This document shows positions 44,739 through 53,322 of a DNA stretch of 64,000 bases, piece after piece. The stretch is from Harmonia axyridis. Taxonomy: Eukaryota; Arthropoda; Insecta; Coleoptera; Coccinellidae. The notes under the pieces were generated by a model that searched no databases, was not told where the DNA came from, and worked only from the letters and a program-made list of their open reading frames with translations. The stretch is from contig NC_059507.1 in the NCBI RefSeq assembly GCF_914767665.1, forward strand, positions 2,170,001 through 2,234,000. Direction: 5' to 3'. Numbering within the stretch: position 1 is the stretch's first letter; every line of letters begins with the position of its first letter. The translations under genes were made by a program, and so were the position numbers.

Positions 44739-45683
44739 TAGAGTGTTTTTTTCGAGGTATATAACTTTAAGTTGGCATTACTATTCGAAATGGCGACCGA
44801 ATTAACAGCTGTCAAGTGATTTATTCTCAGTTGGGTTTGGCAATTCATCATGAATAGACTCACGCCTGAACAACGCTTGCAAATAGTGCAATTTTATTTC
44901 GAAAATATTGGTTCTGTGCGGAATACGTATCGCGCACTAAGTCCATTTTATTTTGTTCAGTGATGAAGCGCACTTCTGGTTGAATGACTACGTCAACAAA
45001 CAAAACTGCCGCATTTGGATTGAAGCTAATCCTTAAGTGAATGTCGAAACACCGTTACATCCAGAAAAACTGACTGTTTGGTGCGCTTTATGGAATGGTG
45101 GAATCATTGGTCTGTACTTCTTCAAAAACGATGATGGCCAGAACGTTACAGTCAATGGTGATCGGTAAAGAGCCATGATTACTGACTTTTTCATTGCTGA
45201 ATTGAACAACCATGATGCCCAGGAGCTATGGTTCCAACAAGACGGCGCAACATGTCACACAGCTCGTGCCACAATCGATTTATTGAAAGACACGTTTGGT
45301 GACCGCCTAATTTCACATTTTGGACCTGTGACTTGGCCTCCTAGATCTTGTGATTCAACACCGCTAGACTACTTTCTGTGGGGCTATGTAAAGTCATTGG
45401 TCTATGTCTATGCGAATAAGCCACAAACCCTTGACCATTTGGAAGACAACATTCGCCGTGTTATTGCCGATATACGGCCACAAATGTTGGAAAAAGTCAT
45501 CGAAAATTGGACGTCCAGATTGGACTACATCCGAACCAGCCGTGGCGGTCATATGCCAGAAATCATTTTCAAAATGTAATGCCACAAAATTATCTTGCGG
45601 ATCAATAAAATTCATGTCAATCGAATAATCCATCGTTGTTTTATTGCAATTTAAAGTTCTATAGCTCTAAAAAAAACACCCTT
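44739..45683 (+). mobile_element. DD41D Tc1/mariner deletion derivative, copy K
   Basis: 945 bp; the left end is mutated (TAGAGTGTTTTTTT), the right end CACCCTT ends at 45683. Stops in the catalytic region (CCTTAAG near 45032, CGGTAAAG near 45166) leave a 134-codon ORF (45175-45579). A 6-bp tandem duplication gives LVYVYANK instead of LVYADK. The shared deletion junction is present at about 44945-44965. Confidence 0.93.
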
Positions 45684-46608
45684 CAGCATGTATTATGAAT
45701 CGATATTAAAGACATTAACCTTTCATGAATGACTCTATAAACCAAGAGAAAGAGACTACTAATCACAATCAATCACACTGAAAATGTTTACTGATCCAAT
45801 TTATTTTCCATATCATTCGGAGAATTGTAAACTGATCTCAAATTCCCGGCAAACAAAATTATTCAGCCTTCAGTCGTCGACTCGGAGCCCAGAAGCCAGT
45901 GCATTCATTCTCTTCCCGGGGTGAACCGACCCTTATTTCGGATACAAATTTTCCGAGCAGAGAAGCGAAAAAGGCAACAAACATGGCGTGGCCTCTTCTA
46001 TAAATGAGCTCGTGTAATTAAGCAGATAACCGACTGAAATTAAAATCGAGTGTCTAACGGAACGCAAATATATAAAATGAACATTCTCCGCTGGCAAACT
46101 TGGCTGTAAAAAGGTGATTCCCCCAAACGAGAACATCCCGGATCCGAACTTTGCCAATGGCAATGTCCTGGTGTCTTACGGCAGTGAAAAAAGGGACGCT
46201 TTACTGCGTCATTTTTAGGTGAATGACATCAATTATAATTGTTCACATTCATGTGGGTTATCATGCTTTTCTCCGGGAAATTTCGACAGATTTAGGACGC
46301 AACAATATTCGTGGTGTCCAAGAAAGCAATTAGCGCATGAATGACAAGCTCTCATCCATTTTTCTTTCAATATTCTGCTGAAATTTCCCATGGCTCTAAC
46401 ACCAATATCAATACGAAATTTTGAGCAAAACTGTTGCCACTAAAGTTATTTATTTTTTCGTTATTCTGCTTGGATTTTCTGTTATTCTGATTGCGGTATC
46501 CACACAATAGCTTGAAATTATTCTTCTGTTTATTATGAGAGGAACACGCTATTAAAAAACGAAATTATTCTCAAGAAGGTATAGTTTGAAGAAAGGCCTA
46601 TAAAATAT
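45684..46608. other. Unassigned, partly GC-richer unique sequence
   Basis: 45830-46200 is less AT-rich than its surroundings and has no repeat partner in the window. The only ORF (45933-46163, minus) is unassigned. Confidence 0.4.
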
Positions 46609-47249
46609 ATGGTGTTTTTTTTCGAGGTATATAACTTTAAGTTGTCATTACTCTCCAAGATAGCGACCGATTTAACAGCTGTCAAGTGATTTATTCTCAG
46701 TTTGGTTTGGCAATTCATCATGAATAGACTCACGCCTGAACAACGCTTGCAAATTGTGAAATTTCATTTCGAAAATAATGGTTCTGTGCGGAATACGTGT
46801 CGCGCACCACGTCTATTTCACATTCCATTTCACAGCTCGTGCCACAATCGATTTATTGAAAGACACGTTTGGTGACCGCCTAATTTCACGTTTTGGACCT
46901 GTGAATTGGCCTCCAAGATCTTGTGATTTAACACCGCTAGACTACTTTCTGTGGGGCTATGTAAAGTCATTGGTTTATGCGGATAAGCCACAAACCTTTG
47001 ACCATATGGAAGACAACATTCGCCGTGTTATTGCCGATCTACGGCCACAAATGTTGGAAAAAGTCATCGAAAATTGAACGCCCAGATTGGACTACATCCG
47101 AGCCAGCCGTCGCGGTCATATGCCAGAAATCATATTCAAAATGTAATGCCACCAGATTACTTTGCGGATTAATGAAATTCATGTCAATCGAATAACCCAT
47201 CGTTGTTTTATTGCAATTTAAAGTTCTAGAGCTCTAAAAAAACACGCTT
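46609..47249 (+). mobile_element. DD41D Tc1/mariner, heavily deleted copy L
   Basis: 641 bp with both ends (left eroded to GGTGTTTTTTTT; right CACGCTT followed by TA). After the N-terminal region it jumps at about 46820-46845 straight to ARATIDLLKDTFGDR, losing the first two catalytic Asp. An Arg-to-Trp style erosion and a TGA near 47077 end the frame early. Confidence 0.9.
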
Positions 47250-47677
47250 TACAAAGCTAAATTCGATTAGATTTGTAATTTTTTTTCCAATATCCTTTTT
47301 GAATATTCAAAAGTTCCGATTTGAATTCCGTCTTCGATGTTATTTGCCCATTCACATCCTAATAACGTTTTCAGAGGGCTTTTAATTAAAGTAGCTTCCT
47401 ACTGAGAAATTAGTGTAGTTTACATTGCCTCTAATTACGTTGGAAACTTGACCCAAGAAACATGTTCCTGACTAAGTTTCCGGGAAGTGTATGTTCAATA
47501 TCCACTGATATAGTCAAGTTACCTTCTTGTACTCTCTACTGACTATCTAAATGGATTCGGGAGATTGGGCCTGATGAGAAATTCTGATATTGCTTGATAA
47601 TCTAACAATACGGTTTTTCGAAGAATTCCTTCAATATGCAAATGTCAACTTAGTCTGTAAAGAAAGACGAATCACTA
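47250..47677. other. Unassigned sequence
   Basis: Nothing recognised. Confidence 0.4.
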
Positions 47678-48165
47678 CTAGAGATTCATCAAGCCAAGTG
47701 GCTTGACATTTTAACAAACTTTTTGACTTGTAAATCAAGCTCGTGAAAAATTACATACCTTAACTTGACTTGATTTTAGATATTCATTGCTTGACTTGAT
47801 ATCAAGCTACTTGATATTACTTGAGCTTGATATGCACGCGTCGCACGGCATATATTTCTGCAATCTCGTGCGCGCTTAAACTAAATAAAGGGATTCCTCG
47901 AGCGCCAAGAGATTGAGGCATTCGCCAGTGTGACTTTATCAGTAGTTTTCTCACTTTTCTATGAAATCTATTGGTAGATTTTGATAGTTTCAGAAATCTT
48001 TCCAAACTTGGCCAAAATGGCCGAGGATTTTTCATCAATTCCAGCATCTTCAGCTCCTGTTGAAAGACAATTTTCCAGAGCTGCTCTAGCAATTTAAAAA
48101 AAAATAGATTGGGCGAAAAATCTATAAGATGCCTCATGTGTCTTAGATCCTGGACGAAAAGTTAT
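47678..48165 (+). mobile_element. hAT element, copy 4, partial
   Basis: Starts with a mutated terminus (CTAGAGATTCATCAAGCC) and aligns with the left half of copy 1 through CTTAGATCCTGGACGAAA. The right half is missing. Confidence 0.83.
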
Positions 48166-49147
48166 GAAATGACAATTTGCTATTGGCGAATCCATTTTAA
48201 AAGAAATGAGCTTTCTCGATAAACATAATTCTTCTATTAAAATGCTAATCTTCGGCCAGTAACAAATAAGACCAATCAGCAAAATTGCGTTGTGAGCGAT
48301 GGTCATTTCTTCAATTTTTGCACGAGCTGTATTTTATAGATGCTTACATGAAATTTCCCACGTAATCGAAGGTCAAAGGCCAACCAGTTGGAAATGGCGA
48401 TGTATCTAGATTTCAGCATTTTGAAACATACGTTAATAGTCAATTTGTTAATGATATTTCGTTAGTCCGATCGACTTAAACACAAACCTCCCCCCTCAGC
48501 AAAAGTTGCAGCGTTTTTCAATTCGATCAAAATAGCTCCTAGCTTATCGCAGGATTCGAGTAATATCCAGAACGGTTACATAAATAACCCGTTCGTCCTC
48601 TGGAAAGGCATAACTCAAAGTTCATCTAGTCAAATCTCCGATAAAACAGCATCCCCATCACTCCCGCCTCTGATGCGACTCGGATATGATAATTTATCGC
48701 TAAACTTCCGGCGACATCGGAATAACCTTCCGGTAACTGGTACTAAATAATAACCCCCCGGACTATGGACAACGAGTGTGTAGCCTGCATCGGTATCTTT
48801 TATATTTGTCGCGCGTATAGGGGTCGAGCGCACAAAGCGGCCAAGGGTTGGCGACGCGACGGATTTACATGATTTACGCGATCGGTCGTGCAGAAAACAC
48901 AATAATAACGTAAAAATGCAAATTAACAAATGCTTTGTGGACAACAAAGCCCGGTAGAAATCCGGCCGCGGCGGTACCGCTGGGAGGTTCATGAATCGGA
49001 AAGGGGTTGGTCGCCCTGTCCAAATATTTATTCTCTCTTTCGCAGGGCGGTCGTTTCTTCGCAAAACGCTACCTATACCGGATTTTTCGATGCCCGATGT
49101 TGTATTCGAACGAGGTATTGTAAAAAGACGAATGTTATTCCACCTTG
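48166..49147. other. Unassigned sequence with relatively CpG-rich core
   Basis: 48640-49020 contains unusually many CG dinucleotides for this window. A 180-codon minus ORF (48630-49172) is the longest frame not explained by a transposon; it has Arg/Ser-rich ends and one hydrophobic run (LLICIFTLLLCFL) but no recognised domain and no splice-site support. It could be a chance ORF in low-stop sequence. Confidence 0.35.
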
Positions 49148-49930
49148 TTATGGTTTCCCCAGGGAGATACACGTGATGTATCTCTGGTGGAAGGTAATAT
49201 CACCCTATCGGAAGACCAGTTTTGCCCTCTTATTCTAGATTCTAGAATGCCAACTTCTTCATTATTACTTGACTCAATGATTCCCGAGCTCAATCCATGA
49301 AAAAAATCTACTTTATTCGTCAAGTAACCCTAAAGAGAGATACATGTACTCTAACGCTTCTCTTACCTTTTCTGTAGAAGATTCGTCTTTGTTTTCGAGC
49401 TAGGCTTCAACCTCGACCATCACTTTGACGTTAGAGCCAAACAAGGTGTTATGGTTTCCCCAGGGAGATACTATTGAATTCTGAAGCTTTAGAGAATTGA
49501 ATATGTTGATTAGTCATAGTGGTTTAAGAAAAAAAAAAGAAAGTTGGGTTATATTGATTGAATAAGTCTGTCGCAAAAACGAGTTCGTAATTTTATAATT
49601 TTAATCTAGAAAAGATCTGTTTATTATACTTCAACAGATACACGTGGTGCATCTCTGGTGGAAGTTAGTATTGCCCCCTTTCGTTAGAACAGTTTTGCGC
49701 TCTTGATCTAGATTCTAGAATGTCTACATCTTTATTAATACTTGACTCAATAATTCCCGAGATCAACCCATGAAAAAATCTACTCGACTCGTCAACATTG
49801 TCACCTTCAAGAGTAATACTCTAACGCTTCTCTCGCTCTTTCTGTCTTCGAAATAGTCTTCAACCTCAATTTTTTGTTAGAGCCTAATTTCTTTCCCAGG
49901 AGCATTATTTTGAGGTCTGCAAAAAGCCAG
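49148..49930 (-). repeat. Tandemly duplicated mariner 3' region
   Basis: A unit of about 300 bp starting TATGGTTTCCCCAGGGAGAT at 49147 starts again at 49449. The second copy resumes at 49637 after an insert. Shared blocks include ATTCTAGATTCTAGAATG and CTCTAACGCTTCTCT. Content on the minus strand is the end of a mariner transposase gene and its 3' flank. Confidence 0.7.
49472..49636 (-). mobile_element. 165-bp LTR-like insert with 5-bp target duplication
   Basis: GATAC occurs directly before (49467-49471) and after (49637-49641) the insert, and removing the insert restores the parental duplicated unit. On the minus strand it begins TGTTGAAG, has AATAAA early on, and ends TTCAATA, giving near-inverted termini. 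It may be a short solo LTR or an unusual MITE. Confidence 0.55.
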
Positions 49931-50235
49931 TAATCACTGGGGGATAGATCTGCGCAATGAGCTAGATATTCGATCAGTTTGAAGCGAAAGTTTTTCAATT
50001 TGATCATTGCTTTCATTGAACTACGACAAGGAGCATTTGATGAAGAAGTTTCTTCTTAATTTCTGCACTCAATGAAACCCATAACGTTATGTTTCATTCA
50101 CTGTTGATAGTCTTACCATTGTCAAAATAGGCAATGAACATTATATCATGAACGTCCCAAAATTCGAATGCAATGAACTTGTCAGCTGATATTTGGGATT
50201 TTGGTCCATTGATCGCTTGATCACTGATCTGTATT
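49790..50235 (-). pseudogene. Irritans-like mariner, second half, decayed
   Basis: Minus strand from 50235: ADKFIAFEFWDVHDIMFIAY, FDNGKTINSE, then broken sequence around the second Asp, then PSDYWLFADLKIMLLGKKLG (ORF 49807-50016) with the third Asp. Several frameshifts. Confidence 0.8.
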
Positions 50236-50239
50236 CCAC

Positions 50240-50640
50240 CCTCTGACACCTACTATTGTTTCAGTCGGTTTTAACAACTCATAATACACTATGCCGAGCT
50301 GGTCCCACCAAATACTGAGCATGACCTTGGAACTGTGAATATTCGGTTTAGCCGTCGACGTTGAAGCATGAACGAGATATCCCCATGATTTTCAGAGCTT
50401 GGGATTATCGTTATTCATCCATTTTTCGTCTCTAGTCACCATGCGATGCAGAAATCCCTTTCGTCTTTGCCTTGCAAGAAGACGTTCACAAGCAAACAAA
50501 CGCCGTTCAATATCTCTCGGCTTGGGTGTACACCCAATTTCCTTGTTTCTGAATCATTCCCATGATGCCAAATTCTTATTGCGTTTTGACACTTATTGTA
50601 TTGATCAAGTAATGCCTCCAATTCCAGATTTTAGCTCGTA
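50240..50640 (-). pseudogene. Mos1-like mariner fragment
   Basis: Minus strand: a linker segment, then DEKWM (first Asp) near 50425, then KVMLSIWWDQLGIVYYELLK near 50300. Related to 42085-42790 but separately truncated, and directly abutting the irritans-like fragment to its left. Confidence 0.8.
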
Positions 50641-51410
50641 AGCTGACATGTTTAATCTAGAATAACTTTATGATGCAGACACAAATCGATTAATATTTCG
50701 ATGGAGTTATGTTTACAAATACCTAAGCTTATTGTATGACATCTACGATCTATTTATTTCGACTACCACTTACCTCTATTGCAAAACGGCGGATGCAAAG
50801 TTGCATATCTAATGAGTTTTTGTACTAATTTACCCAATATAGCAAAGAGTGATGAAGATTCGATAAACTGGTACAACCATCACAAAAAAGTAAGACAACA
50901 AGAAACATCCTATATCTCCTGTGTTTGCGGGTCCATGTATATAGGACTTTTTTCTGAAAATGGACTGAGAAATCTGTATATACCTATATACAGTTACGTA
51001 GTCCGCAAGGGTTTAATTGGTAGATAACTAGATTATGAAAACCTAATATTTGTAGATAGTTTCTTCCCTTTCTTTTCTTTGAAAATCCCTGGAATCGAGA
51101 TATGTTTCGTTATAGAAGAAAATAATAAACCATTATGAAGTTATTACAGTGTTTTTTCGTGGAAAATCCAAATTAAAACATGAGAAAAACGAGGTTTTTT
51201 TTGTCAAACCAATCGTAACGTTTATTATCGGACATAACAAACCAGAAAGATTCAACGGTGCCCAGAATCCCGGTATAATTTCATTTTGTCGAATTTTACA
51301 TCCGTTTCCCCCATCGCGTTCTCTGTTTTTCTTCAATGTACGCTCTTGAACTCAATTACGTAATTTCCCCCCTCCCCTCCAGCTCGACAGTCAAATTACC
51401 GCGCCCACTT
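50641..51410. other. Unassigned sequence
   Basis: An 82-codon ORF (50779-51027) has no resemblance to a family. No repeat recognised. Confidence 0.4.
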
Positions 51411-51414
51411 CGGT

Positions 51415-51452
51415 TATAATTAAAATCACACACGATTCGGCTACCGTCAGTG
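51415..51452 (+). promoter_or_regulatory. Candidate core promoter (TATA-like plus initiator)
   Basis: TATAATTAAA at 51415 lies 32 bp upstream of TCAGTG at 51447, an insect initiator match, in an otherwise unusual GC- and CpG-richer stretch (51360-51560). There is no downstream promoter element at the expected position and no recognised gene downstream, so this is suggestive only. Confidence 0.25.
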
Positions 51453-52234
51453 TTAGTCTGAGCGACTCTAATCTGCCAAGTACGAACCGGCAGTTATCTC
51501 TAGCCGCTGCAAGTCAGAACCTGCACCTACCTACTCCCACCACTTCGCGTTCCGCTCCCCAGTTTGAATTAGGTTGTTTAGCTTTATAACCGCGGAACAT
51601 TAAAACATCCACTATTATACGCTTTCCGGGATAACAAACTCCTCCTTCAAACTTCTAAATAGTATCAATAAATCCGACGTAGTTTGGGCTTTAGGAGTGA
51701 GGAAAACTTCCCGTGAGATTTATCTGTAGAAACCACCTCATTCACTTCTGTATCATTTTATCACTCACAGTACGTTGTTTCAGGGGTATTTGCATATTTA
51801 TCGTTGGCAATTTATGACACTGAGATATGCGATGGCGGGACCGGTTTCCTCGTGTTTTAGAGAGGTATGTGGCTATGTCGAGGAGAAATCCCCGATGATG
51901 ATGGATGTTCTGATGCATCTTATGCAGGGTGAGATAATTCTACGATCGATAGTTGAACACATTCGGGATTTTCATGATTAGGATCAACCTCAGCGATACA
52001 TATTTATTTTTCTCAGAAAGAGCAATACGAAAAAATATTTAATTTCAAACAATGAAGCATCTCACTATTAGCAGAGCAAATGTGAATGAATCATCATACA
52101 TTTCGAGAAGAGATAAAAACCTCAGCATTTGTCGTTTCCAAAAATCAATCAGCTAAACATAGACGACATTTCGAGGATATCGGATGTGGTAGTCAAACTC
52201 TATAAGATCTATCTCATTAATCTCATTTAGCAAG
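51453..52234. other. Unassigned sequence; may include the LINE 5' UTR
   Basis: No ORF of note. The 5' boundary of the LINE beginning with ORF1 at 52235 could not be placed. Confidence 0.4.
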
Positions 52235-53287
52235 ATGGCGTCGGTTGAGGATGACCTGAGTGAAGGCGAGAGCATTAGGAGTGAAAAAGAAGTAAATTTA
52301 GTGAAAAATAATTATAGGTGTTGTGTTAAAAAAGTGTGCACAACTCAAGTGTGTATGAATTGTGGGGGCTTATACCATAATTCGTGCGCGAAGAAGAAAA
52401 ATATAAAAATTATCAATGAGAGATACGTCGAGTGCTGTGATGAAGTCCAGGATGGGAGGCGGAATCTGAATAGAGAGGAAATATTGGAGTTGAAAATCGA
52501 ACATCTGAGTAAGCTCCTTGTGGAATCCAATGAGAAAAATGAAATATTGAAGGAAAATAATAGCATTCTAAAAGAAAACAATAAATTATTGAAACAAAGG
52601 TTAGATGACATGGAGAAAAAATATGCTGAAAAAACTGATAATGAGCGTGAACAGTACTCTGATATACTGAAAACTGATCGGATAGGAGATAAGATAACAA
52701 ACAAGATTTCTGACAGCAAGATAGTTCCAAGAGTAGTAGTTCAGATGCATGAGGACGCCGAGGTTGACAGGCGACATCTGATAGATGACACTAATTTCAA
52801 ATTCAAAGCAAGACAACAACAACAAAGTAAATTCACGTCAACATCAAAGAATCAGGGCAATAAAGAAATACATATCAGAAATATTAATAATGAAACATCA
52901 TACAATCACGACGGTTTTGAAAGAGTTCAACGCAGAAGACCTAAATCTAGACGACTTGGCACAACGAGAGTCTCCGAAGAAGAGGAAAAAACAGGTTTTG
53001 TTGGAGCTGAAAGAAGAGCATGGATATATCTTTATAGAATAAAACGACATGTTAAAGCTCAACAAGTAGAAGAATATGTGAAGAAAAACCCGGCTTTCAC
53101 CAATGAAAAGGTCGAAGTGAAAGAGTTACCAAGTGAACCAACTCAGTTGAAATGTTTTGTTTTGACGGCACCGCTTGAGAAAAAAAATCAACTGTACGAT
53201 CCTTCGTTTTGGCCACAAAATGTGGGAGTGAAGAGATTCAATTTCGGACACTTCCAAAAATATAAACCAAGTGAGGATTTTTTATAG
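52235..53287 (+). CDS. LINE ORF1 protein (PHD-like zinc motif, coiled coil)
   Basis: 350 codons. Residues about 30-70 hold a cysteine-rich motif (CCVKKVCTTQVCMNCGG, LYHNSC, VECC) resembling the PHD-type finger described for CR1 ORF1 proteins. Residues about 80-130 are a predicted coiled coil (EHLSKLLVESNEKNEILKEN with heptad Leu/Ile), consistent with the multimeric RNA-binding role of LINE ORF1. The C-terminus has AWIYLYRIKRHVKAQQVEEY and PSFWPQNVGVKRFNFG, typical of the CR1-type RRM-like end. The ATG at 52235 follows CAAG and is the first Met in the frame. The stop TAG at 53285-53287 directly follows a T TTT TTA heptamer. Confidence 0.85.
   Translation: MASVEDDLSEGESIRSEKEVNLVKNNYRCCVKKVCTTQVCMNCGGLYHNSCAKKKNIKIINERYVECCDEVQDGRRNLNREEILELKIEHLSKLLVESNEKNEILKENNSILKENNKLLKQRLDDMEKKYAEKTDNEREQYSDILKTDRIGDKITNKISDSKIVPRVVVQMHEDAEVDRRHLIDDTNFKFKARQQQQSKFTSTSKNQGNKEIHIRNINNETSYNHDGFERVQRRRPKSRRLGTTRVSEEEEKTGFVGAERRAWIYLYRIKRHVKAQQVEEYVKKNPAFTNEKVEVKELPSEPTQLKCFVLTAPLEKKNQLYDPSFWPQNVGVKRFNFGHFQKYKPSEDFL
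53278..53284 (+). promoter_or_regulatory. Candidate -1 ribosomal frameshift site (T TTT TTA)
   Basis: In ORF1 phase the sequence is GAT TTT TTA TAG, so the heptamer T TTT TTA sits in the X XXY YYZ register required for -1 slippage, with the ORF1 stop as the next codon. Slipping by -1 enters ORF2 at ATA GAT AAT. No strong stem or pseudoknot is obvious within the next 40 bases (only a 4-bp CACA/TGTG stem). Confidence 0.55.
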
Positions 53288-53322
53288 ATAATAAATCATA
53301 TCAGAGGGACCCACAGAAGCAT

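Noticed and set aside
48630..49172. 180-codon minus-strand ORF, the longest not explained by a transposon
   Set aside because: No recognisable domain; the region is simply low in stops. Kept only as part of the unassigned stretch.
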